This document shows, piece after piece, positions 8,333 to 17,520 of a stretch of DNA of 64,000 nt. The DNA is from MGBC163016 sp964518575 (GTDB lineage: Bacteria; Actinomycetota; Coriobacteriia; Coriobacteriales; Eggerthellaceae), in contig CAZFGW010000003.1 in assembly GCA_964518575.1 (NCBI GenBank), forward strand, positions 30,723 to 94,722, in the 5' to 3' direction. Made by a program: the position numbers and the translations under genes. Under the pieces are notes generated by a model, which was not told the DNA's origin, ran no database searches, and was given only the letters and a program-made list of their open reading frames with translations. Position 1 is the first letter of the stretch. Each line of letters begins with the position of its first letter.

Positions 8333-10318
8333 TTACCGAACCGGCTTCAACCACTCGATCCACTGCGATGCCGCCTGCTCACTCACGTCGATGAGCGTGA
8401 TGGTGGTACCCGCAACACCCGCACCCGCGGCTGATTTCGTATTGATGGTTGCCGTGTGCGCAACCCGCTGCAACGGATTGGTCTTGGTATACCCGTACTG
8501 GATCTTGTTCTTCGGATATACCGTCGTCTGCTTTCCGAATCCACTGTTGCACACCATCATGAAACGCCGGCTGACCGCGAACCCGGATCCCTTATACCAC
8601 AACACGGCATCGATGATATCGAACACGAAAATGAGCGCACAGATGACATACACGATGACGGCGATGCAGTTGAGCAGATACACGCTGAACACATCCTCGA
8701 GCATCGATAGGTCCGTCACGCTCGTAAGATCGGGCGCGATCGCATTCACGATAATCTGCGTAAACGCCATGATAATCGCGAGCCAGAACCCGAGTCCCTG
8801 CCAAATGCTTCGACGGATGATGCCGCGCCGCAGCGCCTTTTCTGAAAGCGGAATCGTATCGCTGGGAATCTCATATTCCGGCAGGATGGCGGAGAGAATC
8901 TCGCCCACGCGGTCAACTTTGACAAACGGATGCAACACAATACCTGAGGTGGTCATATTGTTCGCGGTTCCCGAACTCTCAGATCCGTCGCTCGCATCCA
9001 CTTTGCCGAGACTGATCTCGCAATAGCCGATGAACTTGCGGATGACGCTTTGCTTAATGACCACATTCTGAATGCGCTCGATACTGACGCTTTGCGATTG
9101 ATGTTGTAAAAGCCCGCGTTCGACTTCGATCCTATCTCCCCTGCGCCGTGCATGAAAACCGCCGTAGGAAATGATCGATCCCAGAATGGAGAACGCCCAT
9201 ACGACCACCGAGACCAAAAGAATCGCCCCGATGATGAACCCCGTCGTCGCTTCGATGCTGTAGCTGAACGCGGCGTTGATGATGGCATCAGCGAGCGCGT
9301 CCTCGCTTTGGGGCACCGCTTCGAAAAGCATTCCGACGATCTGCCCCAAACCGGCGATGACCGCAAGCACCGCAACCGCAAACCCGGAATTGTTCGACAA
9401 CCCCGAGAGGAACAATTCCTTATTGGAAAGCCCGTATTCGTACGTAACGCGTTCGAGCTCCACAGGACCGCCTGCGAAAACGCCGCCAATCTGATTCCAT
9501 GCCGCGTCTCCGATATCCAAAATGTTGCCCTGACGCGGTTGAGCACCCGATGCACCAGGCATGCCGGAAACGCCAGCAACACCGGGAGCAACAGATGCCC
9601 CCTGGGTTGCAACAGCTTGCGCATATACCTGATAGGGCGTGTTCGACAGCGCACACTGACGGCGAAGATACAAATCCTCCTTCAAAGCCTGAGCCTGTTG
9701 CTTCGAAAGATAGGGAACGAGGACAGCCTTATTCGCCGCGCCACCTGCTGTATCGATCGAAACGTTGCACACGCCGAACAGGCGCTGCAACAGCGACATA
9801 CGCAGATCGACCGATTGGATCTTCTGGTAGGGAACGTGCACGCGCTTTTTGACGAGGACGCCCGAATAGAGACTGAACTCCTCCGGTCCGACCTCATACC
9901 ACAGATACTTGTAGGAAAGCGCATGGAGACCGAAGACTAAACCAAGAATGAGCGCGATAACGCCAACGATGATACCGATGATGATGAGCATCGCAATCAT
10001 GTCCGACGATGCGGAGATGTCGCGCATGAGATAGGGCACTTCGTGTATCAGCGAGATGATCGAGGAGAAGCTCGCGATGATGATAGCTACAATGAAAATG
10101 CCGATCGCACGCAAGCTCCCGAGCCAGATATAGCTGTGATGAACGCGATGCTTGGTCACCGGCGCACTCGACGTGGCACCTGCCTGTCCCGGAAGTGGCT
10201 GTGCGAGCGGTTGCACCCCTGTCTGCACCCCTGGCTGCGCCTCCGCCTGCATCGGTTGCTGCGCAGGCGGCTGTACGGGCGGCTGTGTGGGCGTGACGTT
10301 GTTCTGATCAGACATCAA
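8333..10318 (-). CDS. PH domain-containing membrane protein (bPH2, YdbT-like)
   Basis: 661 residues. A Gln/Pro/Ala-rich N-terminus (residues 1-50) is followed by paired membrane segments (about 70-90 and 110-130). The bacterial PH module is YEVGPEEFSLYSGVLVKKRVHVPYQKIQSVDLRMSL, cited here only by its key residues near 140-175. Two further membrane-plus-PH units follow: one around 390-430 with VERGLLQHQSQSVSIERIQN, and a last one near 600 with YPKNKIQYGYTKTNPLQR. This three-unit architecture matches Bacillus YdbT. Its start overlaps the stop of the smaller YdbS-like gene by four bases. In Bacillus the pair has been linked to resistance to other bacteria's amylocyclicin; the molecular role is unclear. 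Confidence 0.88.
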   Translation of the reverse strand: MMSDQNNVTPTQPPVQPPAQQPMQAEAQPGVQTGVQPLAQPLPGQAGATSSAPVTKHRVHHSYIWLGSLRAIGIFIVAIIIASFSSIISLIHEVPYLMRDISASSDMIAMLIIIGIIVGVIALILGLVFGLHALSYKYLWYEVGPEEFSLYSGVLVKKRVHVPYQKIQSVDLRMSLLQRLFGVCNVSIDTAGGAANKAVLVPYLSKQQAQALKEDLYLRRQCALSNTPYQVYAQAVATQGASVAPGVAGVSGMPGASGAQPRQGNILDIGDAAWNQIGGVFAGGPVELERVTYEYGLSNKELFLSGLSNNSGFAVAVLAVIAGLGQIVGMLFEAVPQSEDALADAIINAAFSYSIEATTGFIIGAILLVSVVVWAFSILGSIISYGGFHARRRGDRIEVERGLLQHQSQSVSIERIQNVVIKQSVIRKFIGYCEISLGKVDASDGSESSGTANNMTTSGIVLHPFVKVDRVGEILSAILPEYEIPSDTIPLSEKALRRGIIRRSIWQGLGFWLAIIMAFTQIIVNAIAPDLTSVTDLSMLEDVFSVYLLNCIAVIVYVICALIFVFDIIDAVLWYKGSGFAVSRRFMMVCNSGFGKQTTVYPKNKIQYGYTKTNPLQRVAHTATINTKSAAGAGVAGTTITLIDVSEQAASQWIEWLKPVR

Positions 10319-10806
10319 ACGTCCTCTCGCGCAAGACGAGCAAGCTCAGCAGCTCGGTCGCGAACCTCATTCGCCAACTCATCGCTCAGTCCCGGAATCT
10401 CATGCGAACCCGCCGCCGTCGATACGGTAACGCTCGCCAGCTTGAATGCGCGCAGGATCGGTCCTTGGCGCGTGTCGGTGTTCTGCACACGGATGAAGGG
10501 AATGATGTAGCGCTTCCGCCAGATAATGCCCTTCGCGATATCAAGATAGTCGTTTCTCAGCTCATAGCGCCATCGCACATAGCGGATAGGCGGCAGGATG
10601 AAGACGCAAAGAACGAACAGGGCAATGAAGATCACGGCAAGGATAGCAGTCACACCCCACGCCCACGCCTCGCTTGGATCGATAAGGGCAACAAGGGCGA
10701 AGGGCAGAATGCAGCAGAGCGCGCAGATGACGATCCATATCGCATCGTTGATGCGCCACACATTCTTGATCTTCGGATTCAACATTTGGCTTGGATAGTC
10801 GAGCAT
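10315..10806 (-). CDS. PH domain-containing membrane protein (bPH2, YdbS-like)
   Basis: 163 residues. Two membrane segments (about 20-40 and 45-70) precede one bacterial PH2 module, with RYELRNDYLDIAKGIIWRKR and IPFIRVQNTDTRQGPILRAF (key residues 80-125). It is the first gene of the two-gene ydbST-like operon and overlaps the second gene by an ATGA. It follows the thioredoxin gene in the same direction but is separated from it by a hairpin, so it is probably transcribed separately. Confidence 0.88.
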   Translation of the reverse strand: MLDYPSQMLNPKIKNVWRINDAIWIVICALCCILPFALVALIDPSEAWAWGVTAILAVIFIALFVLCVFILPPIRYVRWRYELRNDYLDIAKGIIWRKRYIIPFIRVQNTDTRQGPILRAFKLASVTVSTAAGSHEIPGLSDELANEVRDRAAELARLAREDV

Positions 10807-10840
10807 GCGCGAACCTTCCTCAATGGTGTGTTTTCACATG

Positions 10841-10888
10841 AAAATGCACCGAGCAGCGTCCGTTTGAGCGGACAGGAGCCCGGTGCAT
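10841..10888 (-). terminator. Terminator of the thioredoxin gene
   Basis: Outer arms ATGCACCG / CGGTGCAT enclose inner arms GTCCG / CGGAC. On the minus strand the hairpin is followed by TTTTC. It lies 31 bases past the thioredoxin stop codon. Confidence 0.65.
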
Positions 10889-10918
10889 CAAAGATCGAAC
10901 AGGAATCAGTATAGAGGT

Positions 10919-11233
10919 TTATGCGCCTTTGACCATATCCAATATCGTCGTTTCCTCTTGCTCGCCTGTCAGGGAGCGAACGACTTCACCGCGATCGAAC
11001 AAAACGAATGTGGGAAATCCATCGGGTGCGTATTGTTGCGCCAAAGCGGGGGATTCATCAACGTCCACCTGATAGACGGGACATCCCGGTTCAAGGCGCG
11101 TTGCAACATCTTCAATGATGGGCTGCATGCGCTTGCAATGGGGGCACCAGGTGGCGAAAAATTCAACGAGTGTCTCACCCGAGTTCGGTCCGATGTGTTC
11201 GGAAAACGTGGTTTCATTCAGTACTTGCAGCAT
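10919..11233 (-). CDS. Thioredoxin family protein
   Basis: 104 residues from the ATG at 11233, chosen because AAGGAGG lies seven bases upstream; the frame stays open further back without a credible start. The active site is FFATWCPHCKRM, with Cys30 and Cys33 in a CPHC arrangement instead of the usual CGPC. The cis-proline is at GFPTFVLF (Pro74). The usual length and the D-V-D-E-S segment fit cytoplasmic thioredoxin. The His in the CXXC loop would raise the redox potential relative to CGPC, so it may act on other substrates than a classical TrxA. Confidence 0.9.
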   Translation of the reverse strand: MLQVLNETTFSEHIGPNSGETLVEFFATWCPHCKRMQPIIEDVATRLEPGCPVYQVDVDESPALAQQYAPDGFPTFVLFDRGEVVRSLTGEQEETTILDMVKGA

Positions 11234-11571
11234 ACTCTGCCTCCTTACCGATGCGTGATGCATGAGCATGCGCGCAGTGAGTATTAACCAAACGTGAATA
11301 AGATTACGCGCGCGACTGATCTGCGGGCACGCGAGCGCTCGATTGTTGATAAGTGCAACCCATTTTGTCATAGAGGTGTTTGCAAAAAACCGAAAGCACG
11401 CTTTCGTTAAGCGCACCTTGTTTTCAGTGCATCGCTTGATACACGTCTCACCGCAGCGCTTTGCCCGTTTTGATACATCATTATGACAACTTGCGCAGCG
11501 TGCGAACGAAATGTATGCGGTATCCTACTATTATCATCATTGAACAGGCGCATATTCGGAAAGGACCCATC
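11234..11571. other. Divergent intergenic region between thioredoxin and lipoprotein genes
   Basis: About 340 bp without a gene. It must hold the promoters of the two divergent genes. AT-rich blocks are visible around 11525-11545 ahead of the lipoprotein. No strong palindrome, RNA gene or copy of the local repeat families was seen. Confidence 0.5.
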
Positions 11572-12165
11572 ATGAAACTACGTAAAGCGATTCTCCTCCT
11601 CTGCTCGTTCGTGCTTGCTGCGGGCGCGGTCGTTTGCCTCAGTTCATGTGGTCCGAACAATGAGCAGATCATCCGGCAAACGCTGACTCAGGAATTCGAC
11701 GCCTACAAGAACGTCGACGACAGCGTTCTGACCGAGATTTCAACGAAGGCGGCGAACCAGGGGCTCGACCGCATGGGCATTGACACCGAGGAATTCGCCT
11801 CCGTTGTCCTTGATGGCTTCGACTATCACATCGACGACATCACCGTTGAGGGCAAAACGGCGCAAGCCACCATCACCTTTGCGGGCAAAAGCAGCAAAGC
11901 ATTTACCGAGAGCATCAACAACCTCATGGCAGAGCTGACCACGGACGAATCGTTCAGTGGCATGACCACCGATCAGCGTCGCGAATATCTCATCGACCGC
12001 TTGATGGAAGCGTTCAAGGACGTTCCTGTCTCCGATGAAACGGTCACCATCAACTACGAGCTTGACGGAAATGTTTGGCGCAGCACCAACAGCGCCGAAG
12101 TGTTCTCCTCCATCGACAACCTCGTGTTGGCGCAAAGCCCTCTGCAAACAGCCACGACGGAGTAA
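11572..12165 (+). CDS. Small lipoprotein of unknown function
   Basis: 197 residues. A hydrophobic signal (ILLLCSFVLAAGAVVCL) ends in LSSC, with Cys26 the predicted lipidated residue. The mature part is acidic and begins NEQIIRQTLTQEFDAYKNVDDSV. It resembles lipoproteins of the DUF5105 group, though this is a tentative match. GGAAAGG precedes the ATG; the longer open frame upstream lacks a ribosome site. It is a single gene, followed by a GC-rich hairpin. Confidence 0.75.
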   Translation: MKLRKAILLLCSFVLAAGAVVCLSSCGPNNEQIIRQTLTQEFDAYKNVDDSVLTEISTKAANQGLDRMGIDTEEFASVVLDGFDYHIDDITVEGKTAQATITFAGKSSKAFTESINNLMAELTTDESFSGMTTDQRREYLIDRLMEAFKDVPVSDETVTINYELDGNVWRSTNSAEVFSSIDNLVLAQSPLQTATTE

Positions 12166-12192
12166 AGAGGAATGTTTGTCGAAGGTAACGCT

Positions 12193-12230
12193 CCGCGCCC
12201 GGTTGATATCACGGGCGCGGAAATTATTGT
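12193..12230 (+). terminator. Candidate terminator of the lipoprotein gene
   Basis: Perfect 9-bp GC arms CCGCGCCCG / CGGGCGCGG (12193-12201 and 12212-12220) lie 28 bases past the stop codon. Only a weak T-rich tail (AAATTATTGT) follows. Confidence 0.55.
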
Positions 12231-12259
12231 GCGCCCGTTCGCACCCTCAGGCGCAAATA

Positions 12260-12823
12260 CTACCCGCAGATCACAAGCTTAACGGGACGGTCCAGCTCCT
12301 CGGGCACAATGTTCTCGCAGAGTTGCTCCTCGAAACAAACACCGATGGTGCATCCCTTGAAATCCGCAAGGAACCGGTCGTAGTAACCGCCGCCGTAACC
12401 GATCCGGTTGCCAGCATCGTCGAATGCAACGCCGGGAATCAACGCAAGGCACTGCTCGTCGGGTGACTCGATAAGCGTGCACGTATCGCTTTTTGGCTCG
12501 CACATACCAAGCGGACTGGGAGCAAGCTCTTCCATTGGCCACACGAGATGCCAATCGATCGTATGATCCTCCCGTACGCAGCGGGGATACGCTACCGCTT
12601 TGCCCATATTCCACGCAGACTTGATGATTGGATTGATGTCGATCTCGCTTCTGAAGGGATCGTACACAAGCAACGTGCGCGCTTCTTTGAACTCCGGAAG
12701 GCTAACGATCTTATTCGCAAGCGCACGCGCCGCCTCTGCTCGCCGTGATAATGACAAGCTGTCTCTGATCTGCAGATACTTTGTTCTGAGCGCATCTTTG
12801 GTGAGAGGTTCATCGCTTGCCAT
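12260..12823 (-). CDS. 5-formyltetrahydrofolate cyclo-ligase
   Basis: 187 residues, the usual family length. The ATP-binding C-terminal motif RIGYGGGYYDRFL and the central IPGVAFD are diagnostic. The N-terminal LRTKYLQIRDSLS and LVYDPFRSEIDINPI also fit. It converts 5-formyl-THF to 5,10-methenyl-THF in folate recycling, in the cytoplasm. GGAAGGAAC precedes the ATG. It stands alone, divergent from the flavodoxin-like oxidoreductase gene. Confidence 0.93.
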   Translation of the reverse strand: MASDEPLTKDALRTKYLQIRDSLSLSRRAEAARALANKIVSLPEFKEARTLLVYDPFRSEIDINPIIKSAWNMGKAVAYPRCVREDHTIDWHLVWPMEELAPSPLGMCEPKSDTCTLIESPDEQCLALIPGVAFDDAGNRIGYGGGYYDRFLADFKGCTIGVCFEEQLCENIVPEELDRPVKLVICG

Positions 12824-12920
12824 TCGAACCCGTTCCTTCCTTTGTGATCGTATCCGTTTTCTCTCATGTTACCCTTGATCGCGTCAGGGAAAACCACCGA
12901 AGCCCGAGAAAGGGGTCAGC

Positions 12921-13499
12921 ATGGGAATCTTGTTCGTCAATGCATGCCTCAGAGGCGATGAGTCGCGAACGCTGCGCCTGTGCCGCGCGTACCTCGAGGG
13001 GCTGCCCAATGTCCATGAGGTCGACCTCGGGCAGAAACGGCTCTCCCCGCTTTATCGCGAAGAGGTGAAGTTCCGCGCTCAGCTTGAGCTCGCCGGCGTC
13101 TACGACGACCAGATTTTCGATTTGTCGAAACAGTTCGCCCATGCCGATGAGATCGTCATTGGTGCGCCGTATTGGGACCTCTCCTTCCCCGCTGCGCTGA
13201 AGGTCTACATCGAGCACGTCAGCGTCAACGACCTGACGTTCCACTACACCGACGAAGGGAAATGCGAGGGCTTGTGCAACGCGAAGCACCTCACCTACAT
13301 AACTACCTGCGGCGGTAGCGTGAAGGATGCGAATATGGGATATGACTACATCTGCGGGATCGCGAAGATGTTCGGTATCCCCGAGACCCGTTTTGTTGCT
13401 GCGGAAAATCTTGATGTGGTCGGCGCCGACATCGAAGCGATCATGGCAGACGCCCTTGCACTCGTCGAAAAGCTCAAGGCTAACCGCCCGGAAATCTAG
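12921..13499 (+). CDS. NAD(P)H-dependent FMN oxidoreductase, flavodoxin-like fold
   Basis: 192 residues. The N-terminal GILFVNACLRGDESRTLRLC matches the FMN phosphate-binding loop of the Flavodoxin_2/azoreductase group. IVIGAPYWDLSFPAALKVYI and YITTCGGSV form the isoalloxazine and second FMN-binding loops. Members reduce quinones, azo dyes or nitro-compounds with NAD(P)H. AAAGGGG precedes the ATG. It is a single gene; the substrate cannot be told from sequence. Confidence 0.88.
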   Translation: MGILFVNACLRGDESRTLRLCRAYLEGLPNVHEVDLGQKRLSPLYREEVKFRAQLELAGVYDDQIFDLSKQFAHADEIVIGAPYWDLSFPAALKVYIEHVSVNDLTFHYTDEGKCEGLCNAKHLTYITTCGGSVKDANMGYDYICGIAKMFGIPETRFVAAENLDVVGADIEAIMADALALVEKLKANRPEI

Positions 13500-13510
13500 C
13501 GCTCAGAAAG

Positions 13511-13556
13511 TTGGGCGGGAATTCCAGCAAAGCACCCGCCAAAAACGCTCGCCCAA
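13511..13556. terminator. Inverted repeats between convergent genes, possible terminator
   Basis: Two alternative pairings are seen in the convergent gap: GGCGGG with CCCGCC (inner) and TTGGGCG with CGCCCAA (outer). There is no clear T-run. A bidirectional terminator would suit the position between the oxidoreductase and patatin genes. Confidence 0.4.
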
Positions 13557-13616
13557 ACTGCACGACACATTCCCGCAAGAACCCGCGCTCGGCACATCGC
13601 AGCGCCGCCTTCATGC

Positions 13617-14447
13617 TTATCCGCGGTAGAGCGCTCCGTCCTCATAGCCTTTTTGATAGAGCGCCTTCATGGCATTCGCATCTCGCGTGAGCGTGTCAAC
13701 GCCACAGGTATCCGACGGCGCAATCACCAAAGCACACCCTTCGCTCTGAAGGCGGAGTGCCTCTGCCACGCACGCGTTATACCGCTGCGCCCGCGCTCGT
13801 AAACCTTGCGCCGCGCGAGGATACTTCCGAGCGATCATGCGCGCGAAGAGGGGATCCGTTCCCGGTTCGCGAAGCTTATCTGCCGGTTTCGTCAAAATGA
13901 CGACGACCTGCTCGCATCCCTCTTCGAATGCCTTCAGAAGCGGAATGGGGTCGGCAAGCGCGCCATCATAGTAGGGAACGCCGTCGATGTAATACGGCTT
14001 GCACACAAAGGGTATCGATGAAGACGCCTTCATGGGGTCATAGCTGTCCTGAGCAAGATTGCTCTTGTCGAAATACACTGGCTCTCCCGTGATCGCATCA
14101 GCCGCGACCACCAAGAAATCCATGGGATTGTTGACAAGCGCCGTGTAGTCGAGCGGATAAGCGCCGTCGGCATTGGAGAGCGTTCCGTAAACGTAGTCCA
14201 TGTTGATGAATGACCCGCGACGCAAAAGATTGCCCCACCCCATGTATTCCTTTTGCAGCGAGTACTCCGTATAGAACACGAAGTTGCGCCCGCGTTGGCG
14301 CGCTGAGAACGACGCGAGGTTCGCGCTGCCCGCCGACACCCCGATGCCGAGATCGAACGTAATGCCCTCATCAAGGAATCGATCGAGAACACCCGCCGCA
14401 TAAATGCCGCGCATCCCGCCGCCCACATCAATGATGCCCGTTTTCAC
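13617..14447 (-). CDS. Patatin-like phospholipase family protein
   Basis: 276 residues. The oxyanion-hole segment DVGGGMRGIYAAGVLDRFL, the nucleophile elbow GVSAGSANLAS (Ser of GXSXG) and YYDGALADPIPL (catalytic Asp of DGA/G) make up the patatin Ser-Asp dyad. It is probably a cytoplasmic lipid acyl hydrolase; the substrate is unknown. Translation appears to start at GTG (14447) with AAGG upstream. It lies downstream of the peptidoglycan-binding gene in the same direction. Confidence 0.92.
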   Translation of the reverse strand: MKTGIIDVGGGMRGIYAAGVLDRFLDEGITFDLGIGVSAGSANLASFSARQRGRNFVFYTEYSLQKEYMGWGNLLRRGSFINMDYVYGTLSNADGAYPLDYTALVNNPMDFLVVAADAITGEPVYFDKSNLAQDSYDPMKASSSIPFVCKPYYIDGVPYYDGALADPIPLLKAFEEGCEQVVVILTKPADKLREPGTDPLFARMIARKYPRAAQGLRARAQRYNACVAEALRLQSEGCALVIAPSDTCGVDTLTRDANAMKALYQKGYEDGALYRG

Positions 14448-14507
14448 GAGAGCCTTCCTCTTCTCAATGCAAAGATTCGCATGTATATTGCCACTGAACT
14501 GAGCCAG

Positions 14508-15395
14508 CTAGAGCGCAAGGCAGAGCGCGTCCAAGAGCGTGATCGCGAAATGCTGCGCCGAGCGATCCTCGCCCGCATCCTCCCAGCTGTTTCCCGGCAG
14601 GATAACCCGGATACGCAACGGGCGCGTCGCCTTAGCCATCTGGAGTGCTCCCGAAAGCCTGACTGAGAGCGAATCGTCGTCGATATAGGTGACACTGGGA
14701 ACCGAATCGGAAGATGGTTCGGTCGCAACCTGCACCAAGATCATATTGTCGTCGGGCGTGACCGAAAGCGCATCGGCACTGACGATCTTCGATGCGGGGT
14801 TGGTGGCAAGCGCCAGATTCGACATCCTTGACGCAACGGAGCGCGTAAAAGGCGTGACGCCATACAAGCAGAGCGTGTTTTGCTCAAGCACATTGGCGAC
14901 ACGCGCGAATCCCAAGGGGCGTCCTTCGGAAAGCGAGCCCTTGCCTACCCAAGAATGCTCCAGGTTGTGGAGCGCGGTAAATGTGTAGGCACCCGCGATA
15001 CCGTCAGAAGGAATGCCCAGGTTCATCTGGAATTTACGCAGCGCATCTTCCGTATGGGCACCGAAGATGCCATCCTCGCCGCCACAGACGAATCCGAGCG
15101 CGCCAAGCGCCTGTTGCAGCTCTTCGACATCATGACCGTGAAAATTGGGCATACGTAAATAGAGCGTCCGGTCTCCGAGGCTGTACGTCGCATCGACCAG
15201 GGCAAGCCACACGCTGTCATCGACCTTCTGCGACGGAACCAGATCGAAATCATCGCAGAAACGCTCAACGGCACTCACCGTTTTCTCTCCGAAAATGCCA
15301 TCAACGTCCTCCGGGCTCAAAAGCCCGAGGATACTGAGCCTATGCTGGACGTCCTCGACATCCGCGCCATAGTTCCCATATTCGATAGCCCTCAT
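14508..15395 (-). CDS. Peptidoglycan-binding domain protein (two PG_binding_1 modules)
   Basis: 295 residues from the ATG at 15395 (AAGGTGATTTCA upstream). Two peptidoglycan-binding modules are clear: residues about 5-55 (GADVEDVQHRLSILGLL, DGIFGEKTVSAVERF) and about 75-135 (VEELQQALGALGF, EDGIFGAHTEDALRKFQ). The C-terminal 160 residues match no family I recognise and lack the zinc ligands of an N-acetylmuramoyl-L-alanine amidase. No signal peptide is visible, which is odd for a wall-binding protein. Confidence 0.8.
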   Translation of the reverse strand: MRAIEYGNYGADVEDVQHRLSILGLLSPEDVDGIFGEKTVSAVERFCDDFDLVPSQKVDDSVWLALVDATYSLGDRTLYLRMPNFHGHDVEELQQALGALGFVCGGEDGIFGAHTEDALRKFQMNLGIPSDGIAGAYTFTALHNLEHSWVGKGSLSEGRPLGFARVANVLEQNTLCLYGVTPFTRSVASRMSNLALATNPASKIVSADALSVTPDDNMILVQVATEPSSDSVPSVTYIDDDSLSVRLSGALQMAKATRPLRIRVILPGNSWEDAGEDRSAQHFAITLLDALCLAL

Positions 15396-15477
15396 TGAAA
15401 TCACCTTGTTTTCGCTCCCTTGTGCGCGCCTTACCTTGCGCGCGCCCGGTCAAAAGCGGAGTCCGCATGCGCATCCG

Positions 15478-16533
15478 CTATTTCAGTCGTTGAACGAACC
15501 AATCCGCCATCGACTCGAGAAGATCACGCGCATCGCTTGGCTTGATCGTCTCCTTAAGTCGATTCTTCGCGATCGAAGTCAAATTTTCCGCATACGCCCG
15601 CGCGTAATCGATTGAACCGGCTCCCTCCATGAGCTCGACTGCTGAAGCGAGCACCTCGGGGTCTTTCTCCTTCGACGAGAGGATCTTGGTCAGTTCCTCT
15701 TTCTGGGAACCCTCAAGATTTTGCAGCGCATGAACGACGACCAACGTGCGTTTCCCCTCGGTGATGTCGCTCCTGAAGTCCTTCTGAGTGCTCTCTTCCC
15801 GCCCAACGAGGTTGAGTATATCGTCTTGAATCTGGAAAGCGAGTCCTGTATCGAAACCGTAATTGCGCAGCGCCTCGATCTCGACCTCCGTACCGCCGCC
15901 GATGATGGCGCCAATAGCAAGCGGAACCGCCCCGGAATAGTGCGCAGTCTTATGGGTTGCCATCACGAGGTAATCCTCGGGCGTGATGTCATAGCGTCCG
16001 TCGCGTACCCACCCCAGATCGAGCGCCTGTCCTTCGACGGTGCGCTGGGTCATGTCAATGAGCTCGGTGACCACGCGTACTTTGATCGCATCGTTAAGCG
16101 TGGGGTCTTTGATCACCGTTCCATTAACGAGTGACAAGGCCAAGTCCCCCATGTTGATGGCAAGTCCCACACCTTCCTGCAGGTGCAAGCAGGGCTCCCC
16201 ACGACGCAGCTCGCCCTCGTCAGCGATATCGTCGTGAATGAGCGCCGCCGTATGGAAGTGCTCAATGGCGCTTGCAGCCGATGTTGCCGCATCGACGTCA
16301 CCTCCCACCGCTAAGCACGCCGCAAAGCAGATGAGCGGACGGTGCCGCTTTCCCCCGTTTTGCGAGTAGCGCAAAAGTGGACTATAGAGATACCGATCCA
16401 TGTCAGGATGCGTACCGTGAGGAATGTAGCTGTTGATGATGTCGCCGGTCTTACTGGCGTACTTGTCGAGGTATTCTTCGAAGGTGGTAGGTGCATAGTC
16501 TACCGCGCTGATAACCTTGCTGATCTTTTCCAT
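15478..16533 (-). CDS. Polyprenyl synthetase family protein (trans-prenyltransferase)
   Basis: 351 residues. The first aspartate-rich motif is LIHDDIADEGELRRG and the second is FQIQDDILN, with GGKRHRPLI as the substrate-binding segment. The first motif reads DDIAD (DDxxD), as in medium- and long-chain trans-isoprenyl diphosphate synthases. The product could be the geranylgeranyl, heptaprenyl or octaprenyl diphosphate used for menaquinone side chains. Chain length cannot be read reliably. It sits alone in the minus direction downstream of Ppx/GppA, with about 50 bases between them. Confidence 0.9.
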   Translation of the reverse strand: MEKISKVISAVDYAPTTFEEYLDKYASKTGDIINSYIPHGTHPDMDRYLYSPLLRYSQNGGKRHRPLICFAACLAVGGDVDAATSAASAIEHFHTAALIHDDIADEGELRRGEPCLHLQEGVGLAINMGDLALSLVNGTVIKDPTLNDAIKVRVVTELIDMTQRTVEGQALDLGWVRDGRYDITPEDYLVMATHKTAHYSGAVPLAIGAIIGGGTEVEIEALRNYGFDTGLAFQIQDDILNLVGREESTQKDFRSDITEGKRTLVVVHALQNLEGSQKEELTKILSSKEKDPEVLASAVELMEGAGSIDYARAYAENLTSIAKNRLKETIKPSDARDLLESMADWFVQRLK

Positions 16534-16584
16534 GTCGCCTTGCTGCCCGATGGTCGTGTAGGATGCTGGTATCGTGCCGATACT

Positions 16585-17520
16585 CTACGCGTGATCGGCG
16601 CTCGATAATAATATCATTCCTTGCAAAAGGTCCGACTCGCTTACCACGAAATGGTGCATTTTGAATGCTGTCATAACATGGCACAGAATCATAAGCCCGG
16701 CAACGATCACCGGAGCGCGCCCCGGATCAAGCCCGATGATGTGTTCACGCTGGGCAAGGGTCATGGCGGAGAGACGCTCGATGAGCTCATCCATATCGCG
16801 AGCGGTCACCGTCGATCCATGGACGACATCCGAATCGTAGACCTCCATCGCATCGCGCATACTGACCGCACTTGTTGCGGTTCCTGCAACAGTGATCATC
16901 GTTTCGGGCGGGCAAGCTGTCCGCACGCGCTCTGCCCATGGGTCGAACCCCTCCGCGATGCAAACCTTCGCTAAGGACAGCTGATCGGGGGTGGGAGGGT
17001 CGGAGTGGAAGAACCGCTCAGTGATCCTGCGACACCCGATGTCGAAGGAGTGCGAAAACTGAGGCTTCTCCCCGCCGATCCCCACTGAGATCTCGGTTGA
17101 GCCGCCGCCCACATCAACGACCATGATGCGCTGCCCCTCGAACCCAAGCGATGCGCCCTGAAATGAGAGTGCCGCCTCTTTGCTGCCCGGGATCACTTGC
17201 AAGCTGAGCCCGCGCTCGGCAAGAGCGGCTACGAACTCATCGGCGTTATCTGCATCGCGGGCAGCGGATGTTGCCATGACAATGGTGCTGCGAACCGGAT
17301 CATCCGCCGGAGAAAGATCGGAGCGCACCTGCAAGAAGCGATCGAGCGCATCCATGACGCGCGCTATCGCATCCGCCCGCAGATGGTGCGTGGTATCAAC
17401 ACCCTCGCCGAGATTCGTGATTGCATATTCGCGGGCAAGGGGTATAACGCGACACCCCTCGACCTTCGCAATGAGCATCCGGGTCGTGACCGTGCCGATA
17501 TCTATTGCGGCGAAGCGCAT
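16585..17520 (-). CDS. Ppx/GppA family phosphatase (exopolyphosphatase/pppGpp hydrolase type)
   Basis: 311 residues from the ATG at 17520, which overlaps the stop of the upstream gene (TGATG). FAAIDIGTVTTRMLIAKV is the phosphate-1 loop of the ASKHA fold, VMATSAARDADN the next conserved segment, and IMVVDVGGGSTEISVG the phosphate-2 loop. ITVAGTATSAVSM is also conserved. The length covers only the two-lobe catalytic part, without the C-terminal HD-like domain of long Ppx. The enzyme hydrolyses polyphosphate or pppGpp. It is translationally coupled to the DivIC-like gene, as is common in Actinobacteria. Confidence 0.92.
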   Translation of the reverse strand: MRFAAIDIGTVTTRMLIAKVEGCRVIPLAREYAITNLGEGVDTTHHLRADAIARVMDALDRFLQVRSDLSPADDPVRSTIVMATSAARDADNADEFVAALAERGLSLQVIPGSKEAALSFQGASLGFEGQRIMVVDVGGGSTEISVGIGGEKPQFSHSFDIGCRRITERFFHSDPPTPDQLSLAKVCIAEGFDPWAERVRTACPPETMITVAGTATSAVSMRDAMEVYDSDVVHGSTVTARDMDELIERLSAMTLAQREHIIGLDPGRAPVIVAGLMILCHVMTAFKMHHFVVSESDLLQGMILLSSADHA